A stretch of 58,840 bases of DNA from Sphingomonas sp. Y57 (GTDB taxonomy: Bacteria > Pseudomonadota > Alphaproteobacteria > Sphingomonadales > Sphingomonadaceae), in the NCBI RefSeq assembly GCF_001015195.1, contig NZ_LDES01000022.1, forward strand, positions 111,657 to 170,496. The letters are read 5' to 3'. The position numbers were made by a program, and so were the translations under genes. Each line of letters begins with the position of its first letter. Position 1 is the first letter of the stretch. The notes beneath the pieces are model-generated. The model had not been told where the DNA came from. It was given only the letters and a program-made list of their open reading frames with translations, and ran no database searches. Shown here piece by piece: positions 28,363 through 38,340 of this stretch.

Positions 28363-28821
28363 TCAATAGACCTCGCTGTCCGGCTGGCCGCGCATCCGCA
28401 GCGTGTGAACCCCGGCGAAGGCCAGCCCGACCAGCCCCGCCACCACGCCGAAGATCGCGGGCGGGAAGCGGCCCTGGCCGGCGGGCATCCAGTCGCCGCG
28501 TTCCATGTTGGCAACGATCGCGAAGCGGCGCCCGACCGGATAGTCGGCCAGCTCGCCGCAGGCGATCCGCAGCCCGTCCTGGAACGCCATGGCCCGGTCG
28601 CGGAACTCGATCCGCAGCGAGCAACTCGCCAGCGGCGACGGATCGCTGCGATATTGCGCCACCACCCGCGCCGAAAGCTCGCGACCGCCGCGCATGATCG
28701 CGTCGCGGCGGCCATATTCGGCGGCGGAGACCCAGGCGAAGGCCAGCGTTGCAACGATCAGCACCGCCCAGACGATCCGCAGCGACAGCCAATGGTCGGG
28801 CTTGTTCTCCGCCAGGGCCAT
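28363..28821 (-). CDS. Two-helix membrane protein of unknown function
   Basis: A 152-residue protein with a membrane segment near residues 14-33 and another near 122-141, enclosing an exported domain with two cysteines (SCSLRIEF and IACGELADY) that could form a disulfide. The layout resembles DUF3592-type proteins, but I would not assign it. It begins 20 bases after the rmuC stop on the same strand, so it is probably cotranscribed. Confidence 0.65.
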   Translation of the reverse strand: MALAENKPDHWLSLRIVWAVLIVATLAFAWVSAAEYGRRDAIMRGGRELSARVVAQYRSDPSPLASCSLRIEFRDRAMAFQDGLRIACGELADYPVGRRFAIVANMERGDWMPAGQGRFPPAIFGVVAGLVGLAFAGVHTLRMRGQPDSEVY

Positions 28822-28841
28822 CGCCGGTCACCGCGCCGGCG

Positions 28842-30179
28842 TCAGTTCGGCAGGCCCGGTTCGCCGCCTTCGGGCGCGGCGAGCAGGTCGACCGACGGTT
28901 CGCTGGCGCGCGTCTCGATCGCGCCGAGTTCGTCGATTTCCTTGTCGCCGGTCTCGACGTTGAGCTCGCGGAACTTGCGGCCGGTGACGAGGACCCGGCC
29001 CTCGAAGCTCGACACGAACTTGTTGTAGTTCTCGACCGCGCTGTTGAGTCCGCCGCCGACACGGCGGAGGTGGCCCGCCGCGGTCGCCAGCCGCTCGTAC
29101 ATCTCCTTGCCGAGCCGGCCGATCGCGCGCGCCTCCTCGGCCATCTTCTCCTGCCGCCAGACGCTGGCAATGGTGCGGGCAAGCGCGACGAGGTTGATCG
29201 GCGTCGCGATCAGCACACGGCGCTGGTGCGCCCAGTCCCACAGCTCGGGGTCCTGCTCCATCGCCGCCGACAGGAAATGCTCGCCGGGAATATACATGAC
29301 GACATAGTCGGCCGCCTCGCCGAACCGGTCCCAATAGCTCTTCTGGCCCAGTTGGTTGGCATGGGTGCGCAGCGCCGCCGCATGTGCCTTGAGGAAGGTC
29401 GCCCGGGCCGTTTCGTCGACCTCCTCGCTTGCGTCCATATAGGCGTTGAACGAGCATTTGGCATCGACGATCAGCTTGCGGCCGCCGGGCAGGCGGACGA
29501 CGACGTCGGGCCGCAGCCGGCCGTCCTCGGTGTCGACCGACACTTCGGTCGCGAAATCGGCATAGGGCGACAGGCCCGCCTGTTCGAGCACGTTGCGGAG
29601 CGACTGTTCGCCCCAGCGACCGCGCGCCTTGGGGCTGGCGCGCAGCGCGTTGACGAGCCGGGCGGCTTCGTCGCGCACCTGGCCCTGGCCCTGACGAACC
29701 AGCTCGACCGCCTCACGCAGGCCGGCATAGCTGTCCACCCGCTCCTTCTCGACCCGCTGCAGTCCCTCCTCATAGCGCTTCAGCGTCGTTTCAACCGGGC
29801 TGAGCAGCGCCTTCAGCTGCGCCTCGCTCTTCTCGCCGGCCTGGTGGAAACGCTGGTCGGCGCGCTCAAGGAACTGGCGCTGGGCCTGATCGAGCAGCTT
29901 GCCGCCGACCTCCGCGAACTGGGCCGTGAGCTGCTGCTTCGCCTCCTGAAGCTGACGAATCTGCGCCTCGAACGCCTCGGTCCGCGCCTGTCGTTCGGCA
30001 GCGAGCCCCGCACGCTCGGCCTCCGACCGGGCGAGCGCGTCGCGCGCGGTATCCAGCGCCCGCCGCAATCCCACCACATCCTCCGCCCCGGTCGCCAGCA
30101 GGCGACCGCGCACCAGCCAGCCGATCGCGAGCCCGATCAGCAGGCAGAGGGGCAAGGCAAGGGCGACGAGCGGAGACAT
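28842..30179 (-). CDS. rmuC: RmuC-family DNA recombination protein
   Basis: A 445-residue RmuC. An N-terminal membrane helix (about 4-24) is followed by a long coiled coil (about 40-175, rich in Glu, Gln and Arg) and the RmuC nuclease-like core, with RARGRWGE-type KARGRWGEQSLRNVLEQAGL near 186-205, RPDVVVRLPGGRKLIVDAKC near 230-250 and MYIPGEHFLSAA near 295. The D...D-K motif fits a PD-(D/E)XK fold. RmuC limits inversions at short repeats in E. coli. It diverges from the cyclase gene. Confidence 0.92.
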   Translation of the reverse strand: MSPLVALALPLCLLIGLAIGWLVRGRLLATGAEDVVGLRRALDTARDALARSEAERAGLAAERQARTEAFEAQIRQLQEAKQQLTAQFAEVGGKLLDQAQRQFLERADQRFHQAGEKSEAQLKALLSPVETTLKRYEEGLQRVEKERVDSYAGLREAVELVRQGQGQVRDEAARLVNALRASPKARGRWGEQSLRNVLEQAGLSPYADFATEVSVDTEDGRLRPDVVVRLPGGRKLIVDAKCSFNAYMDASEEVDETARATFLKAHAAALRTHANQLGQKSYWDRFGEAADYVVMYIPGEHFLSAAMEQDPELWDWAHQRRVLIATPINLVALARTIASVWRQEKMAEEARAIGRLGKEMYERLATAAGHLRRVGGGLNSAVENYNKFVSSFEGRVLVTGRKFRELNVETGDKEIDELGAIETRASEPSVDLLAAPEGGEPGLPN

Positions 30180-30302
30180 GGAATATCCTTCGGGAACAGA
30201 ATGGGAACCCTGCCCCGCCCCGGCACGGATTGCAAGCGAACTCGCCGCTTCCCATCGCCGCCGCAGCGGTTAATATCGCGGCGGGGCATATTGGGGGATT
30301 CT

Positions 30303-32330
30303 ATGGCGGGTAGCGGCGAAGGCGCGTCACTTGCGGCGCGTATCCGGGCTTTCGGGCCGGTCTTTCGCAAGACGCTGAAACAGATCGGCGCGACGCGACT
30401 CGTCGTTACCGCCATCTTCCTGATCCTCGGCCTCGCCTTCGCCCGCTACAGCTGGAATGTGATCCTCGCCAAGGATGCCGAGCGCGCGCTGTTCGACGTG
30501 CGCCTGCTGCTCGCCAGCCCGCATGTCGAGACCGACCAGCGCATCGCGATGGTGACCTTCACCGAGGACACGCTGCGCCTGACCGGCCGTCGCTCGCCGC
30601 TCGATCGGTCGATGCTGGCCAAGGGGCTTCTCGCGCTCGACCAGATGAAGCCCAAGGCAATCGGCATCGATATCCTGATCGACCAGCCGACGCCTGAGGA
30701 CCAGGTCCTGATCGATGCCTTCCGGACGATGAAGACACCGACCTATCTCGGCTTCGCTTCGCACGCGACCAACACCACGTTCATGACGCTCGACCAGGAG
30801 AATTTCCTGCGCGATTTCCTGCGGCAGACGCGGCCCGGCAATGTCCACGCGACAAGCATCCGCCTGCTCGCCGACGATGATGGCGTGATGCGCAGCTGGC
30901 CAAACCAGCCGAGCGAATTGCCGCCGCTGATGGCGAACTCCCTGACCGGCGGCTTCGACCAGTTCCGCTCTTACCAGGGCTCGATCCGCTACCGGCTACC
31001 CAAGTTCGAGGACCGCCCCGTCTTCGACAAATTCCCGATCGAGGTCATCGCGAACCCCGACCTCATCGAGGCGTTCCGTCCCCAGATCGAGGGGCGTTAC
31101 ATCATGATCGGCGGCGACATTCCCGATGTCGACCAGTTCATCACCCCCGCCTCGCGCATCCGCAAGGGCGAAACGACGATCGGGCTGGAGATCCACGCGA
31201 CGCTGCTGGCCCAGATGCTCGATCAGGTGATGCCGCGGAAGATTCCCGGCTGGGGGCTCTGGCTGATCGCGATCAGCGTGATCACGCTCGGCGCGCTGAC
31301 CGCTGTATCGAACATGAAGATCTGGAAGCTCGGCCTGTTGCTGCTGGTCCAGGCGGGTGCGATTGCCGCGGTGCCCTTCATCTGGCAGTTCCACGGCATC
31401 GACACCCAGGGGCTACCGGTGTTCGGCTGGCTGATCGGCTGGGTCTTCGCCTATTCGGCGGTCGGCACCGCGGCACGCGGGATCGGCTCGGAACAACGCA
31501 ATTTCGCCCAGTCGGCCCTCGGCAAATATCTGCCGGGCGACATCGCCAAGGACATCATGAAGAACCCGGAGCGGCTTCAGCTCCATGGCGAAAAGCGTGA
31601 AATCTACGCGCTGTTCAGCGACCTGGAGGGCTTCACCAAGCTCAGCCACCAGATCGAGCCGGAGATGGTCGCCTTCCTGCTCAACAAATATCTCGACCTG
31701 CTGTCGGAGACGGTGCTCGAACATGGCGGCACGATCGACAAGTTCGTCGGCGACGCGATCGTCGCCTTCTGGGGCGCCCCGATCAGCCGCCCCGACGATT
31801 GCGAGCGTGCGGTCCGCTGCGCGGTGGCGATGTACGAGGCCGGCGAACAATTCCGCCGGGAAGCGCCCGAAGGCGTGCCGCCGATCGGCGTCACCCGCGT
31901 CGGCGTCCATTTCGGCGAAGCGATCGTCGGCAATTTCGGGGGTGAAGGGCGCATCCAGTACACCGCCCTGGGCGACTCGATGAACACCGCTTCCCGGCTC
32001 GAAGGCGCCAACAAATATCTCAAGACCAAGACGCTGGTGAGCGACACCGTGGTCGAGCGGTCGGCGTTGAGCTGTTTCCGGCCGGTTGGACGGATCGCCG
32101 TGTCGGGCAGGTCGACCCCGATGGAAGTCTTCGAACCCGTCTTCGATTTTTCGGAAGACCGTGTGCAACAGTTCACAGACATCTTCCGTAGATATGATGC
32201 AGGAGATGAAAGTGCGTTGGCCGAGTTTGAAAAGATGGCCGCAGAAAATCCTGATGATAAGGCGCTCGCCAATCTGATAGAGCGTCTTCGTGAGGTTGGA
32301 CCGGGAGGTTATAGTGCTCTGGACAAATAA
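30303..32330 (+). CDS. CHASE2-domain adenylate/guanylate cyclase
   Basis: A 675-residue membrane sensor cyclase. One N-terminal helix lies at about 32-52, then a periplasmic CHASE2 domain (about 60-310), then three helices between about 318 and 390. The class III cyclase domain begins near 428: FSDLEGFT supplies the first metal Asp near 438, GTIDKFVGDAIVAFWG the second near 483, and YTALGDSMNTASRLEG the transition-state region. It should form a head-to-tail homodimer making cAMP or cGMP in response to an envelope signal. The next gene begins within its last 17 bases. Confidence 0.9.
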   Translation: MAGSGEGASLAARIRAFGPVFRKTLKQIGATRLVVTAIFLILGLAFARYSWNVILAKDAERALFDVRLLLASPHVETDQRIAMVTFTEDTLRLTGRRSPLDRSMLAKGLLALDQMKPKAIGIDILIDQPTPEDQVLIDAFRTMKTPTYLGFASHATNTTFMTLDQENFLRDFLRQTRPGNVHATSIRLLADDDGVMRSWPNQPSELPPLMANSLTGGFDQFRSYQGSIRYRLPKFEDRPVFDKFPIEVIANPDLIEAFRPQIEGRYIMIGGDIPDVDQFITPASRIRKGETTIGLEIHATLLAQMLDQVMPRKIPGWGLWLIAISVITLGALTAVSNMKIWKLGLLLLVQAGAIAAVPFIWQFHGIDTQGLPVFGWLIGWVFAYSAVGTAARGIGSEQRNFAQSALGKYLPGDIAKDIMKNPERLQLHGEKREIYALFSDLEGFTKLSHQIEPEMVAFLLNKYLDLLSETVLEHGGTIDKFVGDAIVAFWGAPISRPDDCERAVRCAVAMYEAGEQFRREAPEGVPPIGVTRVGVHFGEAIVGNFGGEGRIQYTALGDSMNTASRLEGANKYLKTKTLVSDTVVERSALSCFRPVGRIAVSGRSTPMEVFEPVFDFSEDRVQQFTDIFRRYDAGDESALAEFEKMAAENPDDKALANLIERLREVGPGGYSALDK

Positions 32331-33072
32331 GCGCCGGCCGCAGGCTGTAATTGCGGCGTTCCTTGGGATGATGCTGGGCGGCACGGCGGTCGCGGCGCCG
32401 CTCGTCGTCCGTTCGGCAGGCCCGTCGGCCAAGGTCTATCCGGCCGGCAAGGCGCTTCCCGACGATGCCAAGATCACACTGAAGGCCGGCGATACCGTCG
32501 TCCTGCTTGACGGCCGCGGCACCCGCACGCTCAGCGGACCCGGCACGTTCAGCTCGACCGGGTCCAGCGTCGCCGCCGCGACGACCGGCTCGACCCTCAA
32601 CGCGCTCGTTTCGGGCGGCGGCGAGCGCCGCGCGCGGATCGGCGCCGTGCGCAGCGCCAGCGGCATCGACAAGAATGCCGGCCGCAACCCGAACGTCTGG
32701 TATGTCGACGTTACCCGCAGTGCCAATATGTGCATCGCCGACACCTCGTCGGTGACGGTGTGGCGCCCCGACGCGAGCAAGGCCGCGAGCGTCCGCGTCA
32801 CCCGTGGCGACGGCACCAGCGGAACGATCGATCTCGCCGCGGGCCAGGCCGCCGGTCTCTGGCCGGCCAATCTGCCCGTGACCGACGGCAGTGCCTACAA
32901 GCTGAGCTGGGACGGCGCCAAGGCTCCGACCTCCCTCAAGTTCGTTGTCGTCAAGCCGACCTCGCCGGGTCTCGAGGACATGGCGCAGTCGCTCATCAAG
33001 GCCGGCTGCAACGCGCAGCTCGACCTGCTGATCGAGACGGTCGCGCTGCCCGACGGCAAGTCGCAGGGCTGA
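32314..33072 (+). CDS. Exported FecR-like protein coupled to the cyclase
   Basis: A 252-residue exported protein. I chose the GTG at 32314 because GGGAGG sits 5 bases upstream and the signal peptide (RRPQAVIAAFLGMMLGGTAVAAP) then follows correctly; this overlaps the cyclase stop. The mature beta-rich part (VYPAGKALPDDAKITLKAGD, then VVLLDGRGTRTLSGPG) resembles a FecR-type domain, weakly. Two cysteines (MCIAD and GCNAQ) may pair. Overlap with the CHASE2 cyclase gene suggests it supplies or modulates the periplasmic signal. That role is an inference. Confidence 0.75.
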   Translation: MLWTNKRRPQAVIAAFLGMMLGGTAVAAPLVVRSAGPSAKVYPAGKALPDDAKITLKAGDTVVLLDGRGTRTLSGPGTFSSTGSSVAAATTGSTLNALVSGGGERRARIGAVRSASGIDKNAGRNPNVWYVDVTRSANMCIADTSSVTVWRPDASKAASVRVTRGDGTSGTIDLAAGQAAGLWPANLPVTDGSAYKLSWDGAKAPTSLKFVVVKPTSPGLEDMAQSLIKAGCNAQLDLLIETVALPDGKSQG

Positions 33073-33095
33073 TCCCCCTCACCGGGGCGAAGCGG

Positions 33096-33130
33096 AGGCC
33101 GGCGGGGCGACCCGCCGGCCTTCTTCTTTT
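33096..33130 (+). terminator. Intrinsic terminator
   Basis: A perfect 10-bp stem, GGCCGGCGGG with CCCGCCGGCC, closes a GCGA tetraloop and is followed by TTCTTCTTTT. It ends the cyclase/FecR-like operon 24 bases after the stop codon. Confidence 0.88.
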
Positions 33131-33154
33131 GGGGAGCGTCCTCACAACCAAAAG

Positions 33155-33246
33155 CGTCATGCCGGCGGAGGCCGGCATCCCGGGCGGCTCCTGCCTCGAC
33201 CTTGTCTCCTCTCTCTCCGTAGATGCCGGCCTCCGCCAGCATGACG
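33155..33246. repeat. Paired-arm dispersed repeat
   Basis: The left arm CGTCATGCCGGCGGAGGCCG and the right arm GATGCCGGCCTCCGCCAGCA then TGACG are inverted copies about 50 bases apart, with an inner spacer GGGCGGCTCCTGCCTCGACC that recurs in the copies at 1-66 and 56199-56289. It lies between the terminator and cysS; the 253-bp gap holds nothing else visible. Confidence 0.8.
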
Positions 33247-33337
33247 GCTTCGGGTTCACCTCCTTTTCGGGACAGCCCCCTTGGCCCGGTCCGCCAAAAT
33301 GCTCTAGAGCCGCGCCGCTATCTTGATGGGACTATCG

Positions 33338-34870
33338 ATGACCGACACCGTACCCGCCGGCGCCTCCCTGATGCTGTTCGACAGCCTCACCCGGTCGACC
33401 CGCGCCTTCGCGCCGATCGATCCGGCGATGGTGCGCCTCTACAGCTGCGGCCCGACGGTCTACAATTTCGCCCATCTCGGCAATCTGCGCGCCTATGTCT
33501 TCACCGACACGCTGCGCCGGACGCTCAACTGGAAGGGCTGGCCGGTCAACCATGTCATCAACATCACCGACGTCGGCCACCTGACCTCCGACGCCGACGA
33601 GGGCGACGACAAGATGGAGGCGGCGGCGAAGAAGGCGGCCAAGACGATCTGGGAGATCGCGGCCTTCTACACCGAGGCGTTCAAGGCCGACCTCGCGGGG
33701 CTCAACATCATCGCGCCGACGCTGTGGAGCGTGGCGACCGACCATATCCAGGACATGATCGCCTTCGCGCGGACGATCGAGGCGGCGGGCGCCAGCTACG
33801 AGCTCGACGGCGGCCTCTATTTCGACACGTCGAAGGTGCCCGATTACGGCCGCCTCGCCGGCGCGCGCGGCGACGAGACGGTCGGCCGCATCGCCGAGGT
33901 CGAAGGCAAGCGCAACGCCGCCGACTTCGCGCTGTGGCGCCGCTCGGCGGCCGGCGAGCAGCGGCAGATGGAATGGATGTCGCCCTGGGGCCCCGGCGCG
34001 CCGGGCTGGCATCTCGAATGCTCGGTGATGAGCATGAAATATCTGGGCAACCAATTCGACATCCATACCGGTGGGATCGACCATCGCGAGATCCACCACT
34101 GCAACGAGATCGCGCAGAACCAGGCCTTCACCGGCACCGCCGCGTCGGGCGCGAACTTCTGGATGCACAACAACTTCCTGGTCGATCGCGGCGGCAAGAT
34201 GTCGAAGTCGAAGGGCGGCTTCGCGACCCTCGCGGGCGTGATCGGCAAGGGCGTCCACCCCCTCGCCTATCGCCTGCTCTGCCTGTCGGCGCATTACCGT
34301 TCCGAACTCGAATTTTCGCCCGAGGCGCTGGTGGCGGCGCTGACCCGGCTGACCCGGCTCGTCCTTGCCGCGCAGCAGCTCCGCGACAAGGCCGGCGCGC
34401 CCGACTGGCTGCGGCTGATCGACGAGACCAGCGCGAGCAAGGGCGCCTCGTTCGCCTATCAGCGCTCGGTCGTCGAAGCCGGGCTCGGCGCGAAGGCCCA
34501 GGCGCTGATCGCCCAGTTCGACGAGGCGCTGTCGAACGACCTGATGGTGCCGCAGACCCTGCCCCTGCTGGAAAGCGCGATCGCGGACAAGGCGATCCCC
34601 GCCGAAGAGCGGTTGCGGCTGCTGGCCTCGATGGATCTCGCGCTCGGCCTCGGCCTGCTCAGGCTCAATCGGATCGACCTGCGCCTGCGTCCCGACGACG
34701 CGAGCATCGAGGACGGCGAGATCGAGGCCCTGATCGAGCAGCGCCAGGCCGCGCGCGCCGCCAAGGACTATGCGGAGTCGGACCGCATCCGCGACGACCT
34801 GGCCGCGCGGGGCGTCTCGGTGATGGACGGCGCGGGCGAGATGCGCTGGGACTGGATTCTCGATCTCTGA
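33338..34870 (+). CDS. cysS: Cysteinyl-tRNA synthetase
   Basis: A 510-residue class I synthetase. The zinc-binding CGPTVYNFAHLGNLRAY near 38-54 contains the HIGH-equivalent (HLGN). WHLECSVMSMKYLG near 226-239 and DIHTGGIDHREIHHCNE near 243-259 supply the remaining zinc ligands, and KMSKSKGG near 287 is the KMSKS loop. The C-terminal DALR domain has ARAAKDYAESDRIRDDLAARG. ATG codons exist at 33326 and 33338; I chose the latter, with low certainty. Confidence 0.95.
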   Translation: MTDTVPAGASLMLFDSLTRSTRAFAPIDPAMVRLYSCGPTVYNFAHLGNLRAYVFTDTLRRTLNWKGWPVNHVINITDVGHLTSDADEGDDKMEAAAKKAAKTIWEIAAFYTEAFKADLAGLNIIAPTLWSVATDHIQDMIAFARTIEAAGASYELDGGLYFDTSKVPDYGRLAGARGDETVGRIAEVEGKRNAADFALWRRSAAGEQRQMEWMSPWGPGAPGWHLECSVMSMKYLGNQFDIHTGGIDHREIHHCNEIAQNQAFTGTAASGANFWMHNNFLVDRGGKMSKSKGGFATLAGVIGKGVHPLAYRLLCLSAHYRSELEFSPEALVAALTRLTRLVLAAQQLRDKAGAPDWLRLIDETSASKGASFAYQRSVVEAGLGAKAQALIAQFDEALSNDLMVPQTLPLLESAIADKAIPAEERLRLLASMDLALGLGLLRLNRIDLRLRPDDASIEDGEIEALIEQRQAARAAKDYAESDRIRDDLAARGVSVMDGAGEMRWDWILDL

Positions 34871-35081
34871 AAGTCGTCTGGAGATGGGCGGAAGCGCGCA
34901 TTTGGTAGCGGCACCGGCCATGCGCCGGCCGGCGGGCCGCAAACCGGCCTCAGCCCAATCCAAGCGGAATCAATCCGCAACAGATTGTAAAAAATCCTGT
35001 TCCCCGTCGCCGAAATGACATAGCAATCGCCCATCTTGCATGGTCGCAACAGGGGCGCGACGACAGTAAGGGGGGCATAGC

Positions 35082-36734
35082 ATGGCGACGAAGGCATCCG
35101 ATCTCTTCATCCAATGTCTGGAAGAGGAGGGTTGCGAATATATCTTCGGCGTTCCCGGCGAGGAAAACCTCGACATGCTGGACAGCCTCTCGCGGTCCAC
35201 GAAGATCAAGCTGATCCTGACCCGCCACGAACAGGGCGCCGGCTTCATGGCCGCCACCTATGGCCGCCACACGGGCAAGACCGGCGTGTGCATGGCGACG
35301 CTCGGGCCGGGTGCGACCAATTTCGTGACCGCTGCCGCCTATGCGCAGCTCGGCGGCATGCCGATCCTGATGGTCACCGGCCAGAAGCCGATCAAGAAGT
35401 CGAAGCAGGGCCGCTTCCAGATTCTCGAAGTCGTCGAGATGATGAAGCCGATCACCAAGTTCACCCACCAGCTGGCTTCCGCAGACAATATCCCGAGCCG
35501 TATCCGCGAGGCCTATCGCCTCGCCGAGGAGGAGAAACCGGGCGCGACCCATATCGAGTTCCCTGAGGACGTCGCCGACGAGCATACCGATTCGAAGCCG
35601 CTCAAGCGCTCACTGGCTCGCCGGCCCGAGGCGGAGGACAAGGCGGTCCGCGCCGCCGTCAAGATGATCGAGGATGCGAAGTCTCCGATCCTGGTGATCG
35701 GCGCGGGTGGCAACCGCAAGCAGACCGGCCGGATGCTGCTCCAGTTCATCGAGAAGACCGGCATCCCGTTCGTCACCACCCAGCTCGGCAAGGGCGTGAT
35801 CGACGAATGCCACCCCAAATTCCTCGGCTGCGCCGCGCTGTCGGCCGGCGATTTCGTGCACCGCTCGATCGAGCATGCCGACCTGATCATCAACGTCGGC
35901 CACGACGTGATCGAGAAGCCGCCCTTCTTCATGCGCAACGGCGGCACCCCGGTGATCCACGTCAGCTCGAAGACCGCCGAGGTCGACCCGGTCTATTTCC
36001 CGCAGGTCGAGGTGATCGGCGACATCGCCAACGCCATATGGAAGATGCAGAAGGACATCGTCCCGTCGGGCCGCTGGAATTTCGACTTCATGATGAAGGC
36101 CCGCAAGGCCGAGGTCGCCCACACCGAGACGCTGGAAGGCGATGAGCGCTTCCCGATCTTCCCGCCGCACCTGGTGCGCGAGATTCGCCGTGCCATGCCA
36201 GCCGACGGCATCATCTGCCTCGACAATGGCGTCTACAAGATCTGGTTCGCACGCAACTATCCGGCGCGTCAGCAGAACACGGTGCTGCTCGACAACGCGC
36301 TCGCCACCATGGGCGCGGGCCTGCCGTCGGCGATGGCATCGGCGATGGTCTATCCGGACCGCAAGGTGATGGCGATCTGCGGCGATGGCGGCTTCATGAT
36401 GAACAGCCAGGAGATGGAGACCGCGGTCCGCCTCGGCCTCAACATCACCGTGCTGATCCTCAACGACAGCTCCTACGGCATGATCCGCTGGAAGCAGGCC
36501 AATATGGGCTTCAAGGACTGGGGCCTGACCTACGGCAACCCCGATTTCGTCAAATATGCCGAGAGCTATGGCGCCAAGGGCCACCGGGTCGAAAGTGCGG
36601 AGCACCTGACCAGGCTGCTCAAGGAATGCCTCGACACGCCGGGCGTCCACCTGATCGATTGTCCGGTCGACTATTCGGAAAACGACCAGATCCTCAACAA
36701 GGATATCAAGACGCTCAGCAAGGAAATCTCCTAA
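35082..36734 (+). CDS. ThDP-dependent enzyme, acetolactate synthase family
   Basis: A 550-residue thiamine-diphosphate enzyme. The Pyr domain has FGVPGEENLDML near 22-33 and the cofactor-activating Glu50 in LTRHEQGAGFMA. The central domain follows, and the PP domain has the metal/ThDP motif GDGGFMMNSQEME near 435-447 ending at ILNDSSYGMI. It resembles catabolic acetolactate synthase large chains; no regulatory-subunit gene (ilvN) adjoins. A purine-rich AAGGGGGGC lies just before the ATG. The next gene is an aldehyde dehydrogenase, so it may instead be a 2-oxoacid decarboxylase or carboligase in a degradative step. The substrate is unknown. Confidence 0.85.
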   Translation: MATKASDLFIQCLEEEGCEYIFGVPGEENLDMLDSLSRSTKIKLILTRHEQGAGFMAATYGRHTGKTGVCMATLGPGATNFVTAAAYAQLGGMPILMVTGQKPIKKSKQGRFQILEVVEMMKPITKFTHQLASADNIPSRIREAYRLAEEEKPGATHIEFPEDVADEHTDSKPLKRSLARRPEAEDKAVRAAVKMIEDAKSPILVIGAGGNRKQTGRMLLQFIEKTGIPFVTTQLGKGVIDECHPKFLGCAALSAGDFVHRSIEHADLIINVGHDVIEKPPFFMRNGGTPVIHVSSKTAEVDPVYFPQVEVIGDIANAIWKMQKDIVPSGRWNFDFMMKARKAEVAHTETLEGDERFPIFPPHLVREIRRAMPADGIICLDNGVYKIWFARNYPARQQNTVLLDNALATMGAGLPSAMASAMVYPDRKVMAICGDGGFMMNSQEMETAVRLGLNITVLILNDSSYGMIRWKQANMGFKDWGLTYGNPDFVKYAESYGAKGHRVESAEHLTRLLKECLDTPGVHLIDCPVDYSENDQILNKDIKTLSKEIS

Positions 36735-36829
36735 TTCCGTTATGATCGATTTCGGCGGGGTCGCCCGGCTGCCCATATCCGGCAGCCAGCCCCGCCGCTC
36801 CCGGCGACGACGTTAACGGACGGTCCGCG

Positions 36830-38266
<1,437 letters not shown>

Positions 38267-38340
38267 TAAGCTTTGAATGATTGCCATCGGGCGGTTAAAG
38301 AGCGATACAAACTCTCGATCGTGACCGCCCAGGGGCAAAA

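Noticed and set aside
35082-36734. Assignment as biosynthetic IlvB
   Set aside because: No ilvN adjoins and the partner is an aldehyde dehydrogenase; the sequence alone does not justify the symbol.
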